Counted from the stretch's first letter, positions 25,577 to 34,667 are shown. The stretch is 64,000 nt of DNA from Prevotella sp. (GCA_017470345.1 JAFUEP010000024.1:1-64000); one strand, 5' to 3'. Numbers and translations: made by a program. Notes: generated by a model from the sequence alone, not told the origin.

Positions 25577-26137
25577 CTACTTTCTCAGCTTACCCTTGCT
25601 GTCCAGGTAGTTCAGAAACGCTTCCCATTGTGGGACGCGGCGAAGGCGGTTGGCCTTTACGCGCTCGTCGTCGGCGAACTGAGTAGGATAGCAGTCGTAG
25701 AGATAGTAGCGGCCGTCGTCGATGACCTCGCCGTCAATCTTTCCGCAACAGAGTACGAGGTCGTCGAACATCCGGCTACAGATGAGACCGACGTAAGTAG
25801 CCCCGCCAGAAAAAAGGTATTCGCCTCCGAGATAGAAGTCTATCTCTGTAGTCAACGGAATCTTCTCACGTAGTGGCTCCATCGTGTCGCGGAAGCGTAG
25901 TTCGCGGGTGACGGGGTCGAACCATTCGATGTCATTATCGGTGAAAAGAACTCCTTCTGCGTTAGCATCGGAGCGCGTTCCCGGCTCACCGATGCCAATG
26001 GCAAAGAGTGCTACTTTTTCTACAGGGTCAGCCGTAAAAGGCTTCTCGGGTTCATAACCGTCAAGGCTGCAGGCTGTCGTCACTGTGCCGGCAATGGCTA
26101 TCGCCATCATCCAGGCAAGAGGGCTGTAATGTTTCAT
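25577..26137 (-). CDS. Hypothetical lipoprotein
   Basis: The 186-residue product has a lipoprotein signal peptide with TTAC (Cys23), so it is probably anchored in the outer or inner membrane. I recognise no domain. The mature part has a mix of beta-rich acidic segments (DNDIEWFDPVTRELRF, IDFYLGGEYLFSGGATYVG) and a C-terminal amphipathic helix. It follows the sigma/outer-membrane fusion gene on the same strand after 70 nt without a recognisable promoter, so the two may be co-transcribed. Similar small lipoproteins are common in Prevotella. Confidence 0.7.
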   Translation of the reverse strand: MKHYSPLAWMMAIAIAGTVTTACSLDGYEPEKPFTADPVEKVALFAIGIGEPGTRSDANAEGVLFTDNDIEWFDPVTRELRFRDTMEPLREKIPLTTEIDFYLGGEYLFSGGATYVGLICSRMFDDLVLCCGKIDGEVIDDGRYYLYDCYPTQFADDERVKANRLRRVPQWEAFLNYLDSKGKLRK

Positions 26138-26159
26138 ATTCCTTAGAGCTTAAAATATT

Positions 26160-26181
26160 GGACTATCTATTTATATAGTCC
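26160..26181. terminator. Small hairpin between sigma-fusion and lipoprotein genes
   Basis: GGACTAT and ATAGTCC are complementary across an 8-nt loop. It may be a weak terminator or a processing site. Confidence 0.4.
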
Positions 26182-26207
26182 TTTGAAGCATGAAAAGACT
26201 GCACCGA

Positions 26208-27737
26208 TCACCACGTAAACCTGATGCCCAAGGGCAGGGAGAACGTCAGCGGATGCTCCGTGCGGTAAGTTTCGATTAGCGTCCCCGCCGGAATGTAGTA
26301 TTGCAGGCTTGGCTCGGCGAAGAGACCAATGCTGGGTGTCAGGTTGTATTGCAGTCCAAGACCTGTACCTACCGACCACTGCCACGGAGCGTGGACGGTG
26401 GTCTTGTCGGTAGCCTCCAATAGGCCGTGCAAGTAGTAACTTGTGTTGAGCGGCGAGTAGAGAGGAATCTCCGTGGTGACGCCGAGGCTGCCGTAGAGGC
26501 TCCACGCCTGTCTATTATATATATTATAGATGCCCTTCACGGGGATGCCGAGGTAATGGATGGTCTGCTGCTCATTGATAATATTACCATTTGAACCCAT
26601 CTCAAATTCCGACTTCAGCCTGCTGTAACTCAGCCCGGTCTCCAGCGCAAAGCAACGGTTCAGCTGATACTTCAATGCCAACGAGAAGCCCACGGGCATG
26701 TAGTGGTGGCTCTTGCGGACGATCTTGTCGGCGTCCGTGCCTGGGGCATCGGCGGCATTATTCAGCGCAATGTTCATGATGAGCTTTCGCTTATGACTGC
26801 TGTTCTCGTCAGGTATTTCGGACAGGAAGGCCGCATAGTCGCTCCAGTTCTCAAAGGTGACAGGCGATGGCGGAACGTCTACCGGGACTATTACCGGCAT
26901 CTCTGTGAATCCGTAAGGACGATTATAATCCTGCTCACCAAAACCTCCGACGTATGCAAGATCCACCGACCATTTCTGTTGAAGGCGTGTAACGGTGGCT
27001 GGCTTTTGCGGGAACAGGTCTGCGATGTCGTAATGCGGAGTTTCTAACTCGCGTACAGTCTTTGACGTATCGTTCGGTATGGTGTCAGTATTTGACTGTT
27101 CTTGTGCAACCATATTCATCAAAGTGTCTGCCGTGACCGAATCCGTAGCCTGAGCGATTTGCAATGGAAGGCTATCAATTGTAATGATCGTAGAACGATG
27201 CTTAGACAAATGAACAGAATCTTTCTGCGATTCTTTCCTTGTTTCTTTCTGTTTGGCCACAACAGGTTCTTCATCTTTGAGGGCAGTGTCCCTTTTCCTG
27301 AACAGATAGAAAGTAATGGGAACGAGCAGCAACAGAAGTGTGGCCACCCAATACTGCTGCATCATCTTGCGCAGCATCTTCTTTGCCCGTGCCAGTTGCG
27401 ATGATGACGAATGTGGCTCAATCCCCAGCGCGTCGGCAATCTCCTTGTGCGACATCCCTTCGAACACAGAGAGTCGGAATACCTGTCCGTAGCCCTCCGG
27501 CAGACGGTCGACGAGCTGCATTACATCCTCCAACGGCACGCCTCTCACTTCGCTCTCAACTTCAGACATCTGCAAATGCTCCGCTTCCTCCAGTGGCACA
27601 AAGGTCATCTTTGCCAGATGGTCTTTATATTTCGAGGCCACATTTCTCGTTATCGACATCATCCATGACTCAGCCTTCCTGTCATCGCGCATATTGCAGG
27701 GACTAAACAGAGATAACAACAGAAATCTATGAACCAT
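26208..27737 (-). CDS. ECF sigma factor fused to a transmembrane segment and outer-membrane-type barrel; N-terminus truncated
   Basis: In 509 residues, the N-terminus holds the end of sigma region 2 (AESWMMSITRNVASKYKD) and a complete region 4 (VMQLVDRLPEGYGQVFRLSVFEGMSHKEIADALGI, to about 120). A membrane segment follows (YWVATLLLLLVPITFYLF, about 129-147), then about 150 residues of low-complexity linker, and finally a beta-rich domain (about 340-509) that looks like a porin-type barrel ending in RFTW. Regions 2.1-2.2, which bind core polymerase, are missing: only a short unlike sequence precedes residue 16. The gene abuts an orphan plus-strand gene tail, suggesting a rearrangement removed its 5' end. 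It may not be functional. Confidence 0.75.
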   Translation of the reverse strand: MVHRFLLLSLFSPCNMRDDRKAESWMMSITRNVASKYKDHLAKMTFVPLEEAEHLQMSEVESEVRGVPLEDVMQLVDRLPEGYGQVFRLSVFEGMSHKEIADALGIEPHSSSSQLARAKKMLRKMMQQYWVATLLLLLVPITFYLFRKRDTALKDEEPVVAKQKETRKESQKDSVHLSKHRSTIITIDSLPLQIAQATDSVTADTLMNMVAQEQSNTDTIPNDTSKTVRELETPHYDIADLFPQKPATVTRLQQKWSVDLAYVGGFGEQDYNRPYGFTEMPVIVPVDVPPSPVTFENWSDYAAFLSEIPDENSSHKRKLIMNIALNNAADAPGTDADKIVRKSHHYMPVGFSLALKYQLNRCFALETGLSYSRLKSEFEMGSNGNIINEQQTIHYLGIPVKGIYNIYNRQAWSLYGSLGVTTEIPLYSPLNTSYYLHGLLEATDKTTVHAPWQWSVGTGLGLQYNLTPSIGLFAEPSLQYYIPAGTLIETYRTEHPLTFSLPLGIRFTW

Positions 27738-27867
27738 TCACAAGTCTCCGCAGCACGACTACACCGTCGGCGAGGAGCCTGTCAATAATCTCTACCAGCA
27801 ATACACGATGCTGAAGAACGCCATCCGCGAGATGGGTGGCTATGAGGCCGACGAGGAGGTCGACTGA
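27733..27867 (+). pseudogene. Orphan C-terminal coding fragment
   Basis: This frame encodes about 44 residues ending HDYTVGEEPVNNLYQQYTMLKNAIREMGGYEADEEVD and a stop, a well-formed acidic C-terminus. It has no start of its own and is interrupted upstream by a stop at 27730. It meets the truncated sigma gene head to head, so both probably mark one rearrangement junction. The parent gene is not recognised. Confidence 0.5.
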
Positions 27868-27880
27868 GAATCAGAATCCG

Positions 27881-29527
27881 TCACATCGCCGTCCGGAACT
27901 GTGAGGGTGCCACTCCGAAGGCGCGTCGGAAGGCGCGCGAGAAGCTCGCGGCACTCTCAAATCCACACTGGAAACCGATCTCGGCGACCGACATCCCGGG
28001 GTGCTCCTGCAACAACAGGCGGGCATGCTCCAGCCTCACCTGCAGGACATACTGCTGGGCGGTGACGCCGGTGAGCAACTTGATGCGGCGGTTGAGCTGA
28101 CTTCCCGACAGGCTCAGCTCGTCGGCAAGGGTCTCCAGGCTGAGGTCGCCCTTGGGGAGGTTGGCCATGACAAAAGCCACGACGTGGTTGAGGAGCTCAT
28201 GGTTGGAAGGCTGCGTGTGGCGATGGATGTCAGAGGCGTCGGCAGCGGCGGCGGAATGGTCGTCAGCAGGACGACGGCGCAACAGGTCGATGATGACCTG
28301 GAGGGCCTCCTCGCGCACCCGATGGCGACGATTCATGTAGAGCCAGACGCCGACGGCGACGATGCAGAGCAACAGCAGGGCCGCGCCGAGGAGCCACATC
28401 GTGCGGCGCTGCGCTGCGTTCTCGCGCTGTAGCCATTGTGCGCCGAACTCGGCATTATATCGCGCCAGGCTCTCGGCCGTGGCGTGGCTGTAGAGCGAGT
28501 CCTTGAGCAGGTCGAAGCGGTCGAGCTCGCGATGGGCTGCCTCAGGGTCGCTCTTGCGCAGACACTCGTAGAGGCCGCGCCGCGCGTGCATCTCATTGCC
28601 CATGTCGCCCATGTCGCTGAAGATGTCGGCAGCCTCGCGGAAACAGGGCAGCGCATCGGCCTCGCGGTATTGCTGGAGGATGGCCATGCCCAGCTTGTTG
28701 AGGGCGATGCCGAGGGAGTGGCGGTCGGGCGTCGTGCGCAGATAGGTGACGACATCGCCCAGGTCGCGCTCTGCCTCCTCGTAGTGGTGCAGGCCGATGA
28801 GGACGGAGGCACGCTGCGTCGTGCGCACGGCCAGCCGGTCCTGACGCCCCAGCCGCCGCTCCAGGTCGCACGCCTCGTTGATATAGCCGAGGGCCTTGGC
28901 GTCCTGACCGAGGGCATGATAGACCTCAGAGGCCATGCCCTGCAGGACGGCCATGCGGGCGGGATTGTCGGCCTTGCGGGCCATCTCGATACCTTTCAAT
29001 ATATACCCCTCAGCCTCCTTGGGCTGGTTGGCGCCGATGTAGATGCCGGCCAGCGTGTTGAGCGACGACGACATGAGGTCGGCATCGCCCGTCTGCTCAT
29101 CGAGCTGATAGCAGCGCTTGGCATACTGAGCAGCATCGTCGTAGTCGGCCATCCGGAAATAGGACAGGGCCAGCAGGTTGACTACGTCGGACTCCATGGC
29201 GGTGCCCCGGCTCAGGGGCTCGGCCTTCAGCGCACTGCCGACGGTGCGGCTGTAGTCCTGATAGGCATAGAACAGCTCGGCCGCCCAGTAGCTGACATGC
29301 TGGACGAGCGTGTCGGGATGACTCTCGGGGCCAAAGCGGAGGGGCTCGTCGCAGAGCTGCTCGTCGACGCAGATCTGCATCAGGCGGTTAGCCACGTCGG
29401 GGCGCTCTGAGGCCGGCGACGCCTCGAAGCGCTGCACGAGGCTGTCAATCGTCTTGACGTCGACGGCCTGCAGAGCCATCGAGATGAGGGCAAGGAGAAG
29501 GGTCAGCGCGGTTCGCATACGATTCAT
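27881..29527 (-). CDS. TPR-containing membrane AraC-family regulator
   Basis: From the ATG at 29527 the product has 548 residues: a signal peptide, a periplasmic series of TPR-like helices (LNTLAGIYIGANQPKEAEGYILKG and similar), a membrane segment (MWLLGAALLLLCIVAVGVWLY, near residue 385) and a cytoplasmic AraC DNA-binding domain ending with GFQCGFESAASFSRAFRRAFG. Such one-component sensors carry an outside signal directly to DNA in Bacteroidota. A TTG 21 nt upstream is a weaker start option. The gene follows the VanX-like gene on the same strand and may regulate the peptidase and glycan genes upstream; that is inference. Confidence 0.88.
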   Translation of the reverse strand: MNRMRTALTLLLALISMALQAVDVKTIDSLVQRFEASPASERPDVANRLMQICVDEQLCDEPLRFGPESHPDTLVQHVSYWAAELFYAYQDYSRTVGSALKAEPLSRGTAMESDVVNLLALSYFRMADYDDAAQYAKRCYQLDEQTGDADLMSSSLNTLAGIYIGANQPKEAEGYILKGIEMARKADNPARMAVLQGMASEVYHALGQDAKALGYINEACDLERRLGRQDRLAVRTTQRASVLIGLHHYEEAERDLGDVVTYLRTTPDRHSLGIALNKLGMAILQQYREADALPCFREAADIFSDMGDMGNEMHARRGLYECLRKSDPEAAHRELDRFDLLKDSLYSHATAESLARYNAEFGAQWLQRENAAQRRTMWLLGAALLLLCIVAVGVWLYMNRRHRVREEALQVIIDLLRRRPADDHSAAAADASDIHRHTQPSNHELLNHVVAFVMANLPKGDLSLETLADELSLSGSQLNRRIKLLTGVTAQQYVLQVRLEHARLLLQEHPGMSVAEIGFQCGFESAASFSRAFRRAFGVAPSQFRTAM

Positions 29528-29569
29528 TTTCAGCAATACCAAGTTCAATTTTTTACGGTTTCATCGATA

Positions 29570-30367
29570 CTACAGCTGACAGACGGGGAAGTCAAAGTAG
29601 GTGTCGGGGAAGGGCTCGTCGCGCAGCGTGAAGTGCCACCACTCGGAGTCGAGCGCACGGAAGCCGTGGCGCTGCATGGCCTGGCGCAGGATCATGCGAT
29701 GGCGGAACTGCTCCTCAGTGATACGGCGCCCGACGGGCGACTTGGCGTTGTCGGCGGTATAGACGCCCGTCTCGGGATTGCCGCAGAAGTCGGGGTGACT
29801 CTCCGGGCCGAACCAGTCGAACGTGCCGCCCATGTCGAGCTCCTTCTCCGTCGCCATGTCGAAGAGGGTCAGGTCGAGGGTGGAGCCGCGCGTATGGCCG
29901 CTCTTAGCCATGATATAGTCCTGGTCGAAGAGCACCGACTTGTCCAGGTCGGGATAGAAGTAGCGCTTCATCAGCGTGTCGGGCACGTTGGCGGCCCAGC
30001 GCACGAAGTGGTCGACGGCCCGCTGGGGGCGGTAGGCGTCGTAGATCTTGAGGCGGTAGCCCTGCGCCATGACGTCGTCGCTGACAGCCCGCAGACTGTC
30101 GGCCGCTCGGCGTGTCAGCAGTGCCGTGGGCTCCAAGTAGCCGTCGATGCGCGTGCCGACGAAGTTATAGGTGCCGAAGTAGCGGATCTCGAGGATGGCA
30201 TCGGGCACGGCGTCGGTCAGGTTGACGAACTGGCTGGAGTCCATCTCTGGTGTAACGATAATCTCATCGTCTCTGTCGTGGCTGCAAGTCAGCAGACAGG
30301 TCACGCAGATGATGCCCGTGACGAGTCCGCACACACATGCCAACAGCAAAACTAATCGTCTGTTCAT
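29570..30367 (-). CDS. VanX-like D-alanyl-D-alanine dipeptidase
   Basis: The 265-residue protein matches M15D zinc dipeptidases. The zinc site is complete: SGHTRGSTLD (His158, Asp165) and EWWH (Glu242 as catalytic base, His245). The YRPQRA motif (Arg113) is also present. A hydrophobic N-terminus with Cys residues near 21-28 suggests a signal or lipoprotein anchor, so it would act in the periplasm, probably recycling D-Ala-D-Ala from peptidoglycan. Vancomycin resistance is not implied: no VanH or VanA homologue is near. It follows the phosphatase/GH92 gene after 72 nt on the same strand. Confidence 0.9.
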   Translation of the reverse strand: MNRRLVLLLACVCGLVTGIICVTCLLTCSHDRDDEIIVTPEMDSSQFVNLTDAVPDAILEIRYFGTYNFVGTRIDGYLEPTALLTRRAADSLRAVSDDVMAQGYRLKIYDAYRPQRAVDHFVRWAANVPDTLMKRYFYPDLDKSVLFDQDYIMAKSGHTRGSTLDLTLFDMATEKELDMGGTFDWFGPESHPDFCGNPETGVYTADNAKSPVGRRITEEQFRHRMILRQAMQRHGFRALDSEWWHFTLRDEPFPDTYFDFPVCQL

Positions 30368-30399
30368 TTTATTTAATTATTCAAATTCACTTCTATTTA

Positions 30400-30430
30400 T
30401 TCGACCACGAATTTCACTAATTACACGAAT
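30400..30430. repeat. AATTCGT-type repeat fragment
   Basis: ACGAATTTCACTAATTACACGAATT-like sequence lies between two minus-strand genes. It is a partial copy of the family seen at 40946-41105. Confidence 0.5.
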
Positions 30431-30439
30431 TCTTCCGAG

Positions 30440-33400
30440 TTATCTGAACTCCAACGTGCCGCCACGGACGATGTCGGCGTGGCTGACGGTGGGCTGCGGA
30501 TGCGGCTGGCCGTTGAGCAGCACACGGTCGCCGTCGCCCTGCCGCTCGATGGTGAACGTGCGGCCTGAGGGCTGGTTGAGCGTCACCCTACGGAACGCGG
30601 GGGCACCGAGCACATAGTCCGTTGTGCCGGGGCAGACGGGATAGAAGCCCATCATGGCGAAGAGCTGCCATGCCGACATCTGGCCCGCGTCGTCGTTGCC
30701 GGAGAGTCCGCCCGGCGTGTCGTTATACTCCGTCTGTAGGATATGGCTGACCCACTGGCGCGTCTTCTGAGGCTGTCCGGCCAGGGCGAAGAGCCACGCC
30801 ACCTGATGGCAGGGCTCGTTGCCGTGCCAGTAGCGGCCGCAGGTGAACATCGAGTCGAGGCGGGCCGTGAAGGCGTCCTCGCCGCCCAGACACGAGATGA
30901 GTCCGGCGACGTTCTGCGGCACGTACCACGTGTAGTGGCATGTGGCGCCCTCGGTGATGTAAGGCTTGCGGTGCACCAGGTCGGTGTTGCCCTCCCACGA
31001 GCCGTCAGCATGTCGGCCGTCGGCCCAGCCCGTCAGCGGGTTGATGACGTGGCGCCAGTTCTCCGAGCGCCGCATCAGCTCCCGATAGTCGTCGTCGTGG
31101 CCCAACGCACGGGCCAACTGGGCCACGCAGAAGTCGTCGTAGGCATACTCCAGCGTGCGCGACGTCTGCTCATGTGTATGGAAGGCCTCCATGACGCTGT
31201 CCTCCAGCGGTATGTAGCCATACTTCAGGTAAGAGGCAAGGGCGCGGCGACCCATGCCGTTCTTGTATTCCTCGAACGTCGCCGGCGACTCCATCGCATT
31301 CTTCCTCAGACCTTCGTAGGCCTTCGCGTAGTCGACGCCGCGGATGCCCTTGACGCAGGCGTCGGCCAGCACCGAGGCACAGTGGTCGCCGATCATGGCG
31401 GCCGTGTAGCTGTTCCAGCAGGGGAAGATGGGCATCCATCCGCCCTCCTCATACATGCGGACGAGCGACTGCATCATCTGGCCGGACACGTCGGGCACGA
31501 TGATGTTATAAAGAGGATGGAGCGCCCGATAGGTGTCCCACATGGAGAAGTCACCATAGTGAGTGGAGAGTGGAGAGTTGAGAGTGGAGAGTAGGCTGGC
31601 GCCGAACTTCGGATACCGCCCGTCCTTGTCGCTCATCTCGCGCGGCAGGAAGGAGGCGCGATAGAGGGCGCCGTAGAACTGAAGGACGCGGGCCGTGTCG
31701 GGGTCGTCGACGTCGATGGTGTGGAGTCGGGCCGTCCAGCGGTCGATGTTGGCCTGCATCATCTCATCGAAGGTCATCCACCGCTCCAGGTTGCCGAGGG
31801 CACCGTCGCGCGAGGTGAACGAGGTGGCCATGCGCAGCTCCAGGGGCCGTCCGCGGCGACCGTCGACAGTGAGGCAAATTCCCTCGTCGAAAGTGCAAAA
31901 ATCTGCGATTTCATCGGAGCAGGTCATGACAAAGTGGCCGCTGAATCCGGCCCGCTCGCCCCAGCCCTGATAGATGCGGTGGACGGGGTTGTGGGCATAG
32001 ACGATGCGCTGCGCGCGGTCGAGCTCCACCCCACCCTCGCGCTCGTCGCTGTTCGTGTTCAGGACGATGTGGACGGGGCCGTCACGTAGGGGCGTGACGC
32101 GCATGATGGCCGAATGGCTCAGGGCCGTCAGCTCGACGAGGAGCTGCTCGTCGGGCAGGAAGACCCTGTAGTAATAAGGATGCGACGTCTCCTGCGAGTG
32201 GCTGAAGCGCGTGGCGCGCTCCTCGGGCGCCAGTCGGCGCTGCCCCGTGAGGGCCGCCACGGTGAACGAGCCGTAGTCCTGGGTGCAGCCGCCGACGAGC
32301 CAGTGGCTGGCGCGGATGCCCTGCAGGAGCGAGTCCGTATAATAATAAGGTGCGACGCACTTCTTCTCCGTGTCGCGCGTCTGGGGCGTCCAGAACGTCT
32401 GGCCGTTGGGCGTCAGCACGGCGGGCAGCGTCTGGCCGTGCTCCTCCGAGCCCTTGCCGAAGAGTCCGGCGGTGCGCGTGTTGGCGGGCGCCGTGCCCAC
32501 CATCGTGTTGAGGGCGGCGAGCTGGCGCAGGTGCTCCAGCGAGTGGATGCGCCGGGCGATGCGCTCCTTCATCGCGGTCCACGGCTCGAAGTCACTGACC
32601 ATCAGCTCGTTGTGCAGCACACCGACGCGCACGTCGCCCTCGGCATTGCGGGCGAAGACGAGCTGCAGGTTGGCCGCCATGGGCAGCAGGTCCTCCATCC
32701 GTTCGTGCCCCGTGGTCAGACCCATGAGCGTCATGAGGCGGAAGAGGGCCGTGTCGTGGCCGAAGCGCAGCGAGGCGCCGTGGGCGCGGCGGGCGATGAC
32801 GTCGTCGGCCTCGTCAGCGATGTGCTGCCAGAGGGCGATGCTGGCGCGGGCGGCGATGCCGTCGTTGAGCGGCGAGGGCCCGTTGCAGAGGTTCATGCGC
32901 TGGTCGTTAGCGTCGTGGACGGCCTCCATCTCTTCGCGCGTCATGTATTGGAAGAGGTCGATGCTGAGGGGCACGTCCTGCATGTCGCTGGCGATGGTGT
33001 GGAGCTCGGAGAGCAGCTTCAGGGGCTGGCCGACGTGCGCGGGATCCCTGAACAGCAGGGCCACGAAGCGGTCGGGGGCGATGTCCGCCTGGCGCACGAC
33101 GCGCCGCTTGAGCGCCTGCAGCTCGGCCGGCTCATGGTTGATCCACGCCATGTCGGCCTCGTTGGTCTGCGCATCGACCTCGAGGCCGGGGAAGCGGTGC
33201 TCCAGCTCATCGCAGAAGGCCAGCATCGAGGCGCGGCAGCGGGGCGAGGTGCTCGAGCGGGCCGACAGCCGCGCGTCGGTCCCGCGGAACAGCTGGGGGA
33301 AGCGGTCGGCCATGCGGCCGGCGATGGCGCGATGCTGGCGGGCGCCGAGGGGCGTCAGCTGTCCGGCGCGTCCGCGCGCATCACGCACGATGGAACGGAG

Positions 33401-33691
33401 CTTTTTTCGCAGCTGGAGGCCCTCGCGGGTCAGGTTCTTCTTGTCAGCGAACTGCGCCCAGACCCAGTCGTAGCGCTCCTGGTCGGGCAGCCAGCGCGAG
33501 CCGTGGCGGCCGTAGTGGGAGACATAGAACACCTCGTAGCCGACGGGCACGGCCACGGCCGTCGGCTCGACGTCGGGATAGGCATAGTAGACGCCGCCCG
33601 AGCGCTCAGGCGACCAGTCCGTCTGGGCCGCTACGGGCAGCAGCGCCAGCGCCGCCACGACGGACAGGAGAAACCGCAGATGTCTTCGCAT
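30440..33691 (-). CDS. Histidine acid phosphatase fused to GH92 alpha-mannosidase
   Basis: The 1,083-residue secreted protein (signal peptide 1-22) joins two enzymes. Residues about 30-370 form a branch-2 histidine phosphatase with YGRHGSRW (RHG 62-64) and RFGHDTALF near 310. From about 390 to the end it is a full-length GH92 exo-alpha-mannosidase, with NTMVGTA, GNEPCHQVAWLF and GNDDAGQMSAW, the last two supplying the acidic catalytic and calcium residues. A phosphatase coupled to a mannosidase suggests attack on phosphorylated mannans or phospho-N-glycans. Residues about 699-711 (SLLSTLNSPLSTHY) are encoded by 7-bp repeats. It lies 17 nt after a barrel protein gene, in an operon. Confidence 0.9.
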   Translation of the reverse strand: MRRHLRFLLSVVAALALLPVAAQTDWSPERSGGVYYAYPDVEPTAVAVPVGYEVFYVSHYGRHGSRWLPDQERYDWVWAQFADKKNLTREGLQLRKKLRSIVRDARGRAGQLTPLGARQHRAIAGRMADRFPQLFRGTDARLSARSSTSPRCRASMLAFCDELEHRFPGLEVDAQTNEADMAWINHEPAELQALKRRVVRQADIAPDRFVALLFRDPAHVGQPLKLLSELHTIASDMQDVPLSIDLFQYMTREEMEAVHDANDQRMNLCNGPSPLNDGIAARASIALWQHIADEADDVIARRAHGASLRFGHDTALFRLMTLMGLTTGHERMEDLLPMAANLQLVFARNAEGDVRVGVLHNELMVSDFEPWTAMKERIARRIHSLEHLRQLAALNTMVGTAPANTRTAGLFGKGSEEHGQTLPAVLTPNGQTFWTPQTRDTEKKCVAPYYYTDSLLQGIRASHWLVGGCTQDYGSFTVAALTGQRRLAPEERATRFSHSQETSHPYYYRVFLPDEQLLVELTALSHSAIMRVTPLRDGPVHIVLNTNSDEREGGVELDRAQRIVYAHNPVHRIYQGWGERAGFSGHFVMTCSDEIADFCTFDEGICLTVDGRRGRPLELRMATSFTSRDGALGNLERWMTFDEMMQANIDRWTARLHTIDVDDPDTARVLQFYGALYRASFLPREMSDKDGRYPKFGASLLSTLNSPLSTHYGDFSMWDTYRALHPLYNIIVPDVSGQMMQSLVRMYEEGGWMPIFPCWNSYTAAMIGDHCASVLADACVKGIRGVDYAKAYEGLRKNAMESPATFEEYKNGMGRRALASYLKYGYIPLEDSVMEAFHTHEQTSRTLEYAYDDFCVAQLARALGHDDDYRELMRRSENWRHVINPLTGWADGRHADGSWEGNTDLVHRKPYITEGATCHYTWYVPQNVAGLISCLGGEDAFTARLDSMFTCGRYWHGNEPCHQVAWLFALAGQPQKTRQWVSHILQTEYNDTPGGLSGNDDAGQMSAWQLFAMMGFYPVCPGTTDYVLGAPAFRRVTLNQPSGRTFTIERQGDGDRVLLNGQPHPQPTVSHADIVRGGTLEFR
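31561..31595. repeat. 7-bp-period repeat inside the GH92 region
   Basis: Five heptamers GAGTGGA, GAGTGGA, GAGTTGA, GAGTGGA and GAGTAGG stand in tandem, exactly 35 nt. The frame stays open. It lies between YPKFGA and GDFSMWDT, sequences usually close together in GH92. Confidence 0.85.
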
Positions 33692-33708
33692 AGGCCGGAC
33701 GCGGGGGA

Positions 33709-34575
33709 TCAGAAGCAGATGCCGAAGGTGAGCATGTTCATATCGGGGCCCTTGTCGTCTTTGAAGACCGACATGGGCGCATAGCGCACGTAGAGGGGCG
33801 GCAGGTAGGGCACGTCGACGACGGCAAAGCCCTCGACGGTGAAGAGGCGCACGCCACGTGCGGCGGCGTCGACGTCGTAGTGCTCATAATTGATGTCGTA
33901 GGAGCGATGAATCCGGCCAAAATTGAAGTTGAAGAGGGCGCCGAGGGCCACGTTCCAGCGGCCGCGGGCGTCGAACGTGTGGGTGTAGTAGAAGGGGAAC
34001 TGCAGCGACAAGACGCTGAACCTCGCGTCGGGATCCTCCCACGTCGGGTCGGCCTGGACGAAGTGCATCGCGCCGCCGTCCTTCGCCCAGTACTGGTTCT
34101 TCGGGGCCTTGAACATGCGATAGTCGTAGCCGAGGCCGAGGCTCCACGTGTTCTTCTTACCGAAGGGGTTCCAGTCGGCCGTGATGGCGAGGCCGATCTC
34201 GAAGCCCACGCCGCGCATCACGTCGACGTCGCCAGCACCCGTCAGGATGCCGAGGCCGATGTTGAAATGGAACGACGACGACCACTTGCTGGGTTTGCCG
34301 TCGCTGCGCTGGATGCGCACCTTGTTGAAGTCCTCCATCCGCAGTTTGCGGCGCACGGCCGACGAGTCGGGGATGGCGATGCTCTGCTCGTAGCGCATGT
34401 CGGGCTCGCCCTTCATGCCGTTGATCACGATGCGCTGCAGGGTGTCGCGCGTCTCGATTCTCACCCTGTCGACCCGCTCGAAGACGAGCGTGTCGCCCTG
34501 TTCCGTGGCGCCGGCTGTGGCGCCGGTCATGGTCAGCAGGCCGAGGGCCATCATGAATATCACGTTCTTGTTCAT
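33709..34575 (-). CDS. Outer-membrane beta-barrel protein
   Basis: From the ATG at 34575 the product has 288 residues. The longer in-frame extension upstream is only repeat-derived sequence, so it is not used. A signal peptide (to about residue 22) precedes a short soluble segment and then alternating beta strands (WSSSFHFNIGLGIL, VGFEIGLAITADW, WSLGLGYDYRMF, RWNVALGALFNFNF) ending in ITFGICF-like LTFGICF, the aromatic end expected for an outer-membrane barrel. It is first in an operon with the phosphatase/GH92 gene. It could pass products or serve as an assembly partner; there is no direct evidence. Confidence 0.8.
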   Translation of the reverse strand: MNKNVIFMMALGLLTMTGATAGATEQGDTLVFERVDRVRIETRDTLQRIVINGMKGEPDMRYEQSIAIPDSSAVRRKLRMEDFNKVRIQRSDGKPSKWSSSFHFNIGLGILTGAGDVDVMRGVGFEIGLAITADWNPFGKKNTWSLGLGYDYRMFKAPKNQYWAKDGGAMHFVQADPTWEDPDARFSVLSLQFPFYYTHTFDARGRWNVALGALFNFNFGRIHRSYDINYEHYDVDAAARGVRLFTVEGFAVVDVPYLPPLYVRYAPMSVFKDDKGPDMNMLTFGICF

Positions 34576-34602
34576 ATATACCTTATTAATATTTACATTC
34601 TG

Positions 34603-34610
34603 CAAAATTA
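34603..34610 (-). promoter_or_regulatory. -7 box of the barrel-GH92 operon
   Basis: The minus strand reads TAATTTTG 28 nt before the ATG at 34575, with TTTTTTG upstream in the -33 position. Confidence 0.65.
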
Positions 34611-34667
34611 GACAAAAAATCCGAAACGGCAAAATATTTGACTGTTTTTTATGCCGCCTCTTCATTC

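Noticed and set aside
29570-30367. Vancomycin resistance
   Set aside because: Only a VanX-like dipeptidase is present; no ligase or dehydrogenase partners, so a peptidoglycan-recycling role is more likely.
32114-33784. A 556-residue plus-strand frame antisense to the phosphatase/GH92 gene
   Set aside because: High GC makes long antisense frames common; the product is low in complexity and lacks motifs.
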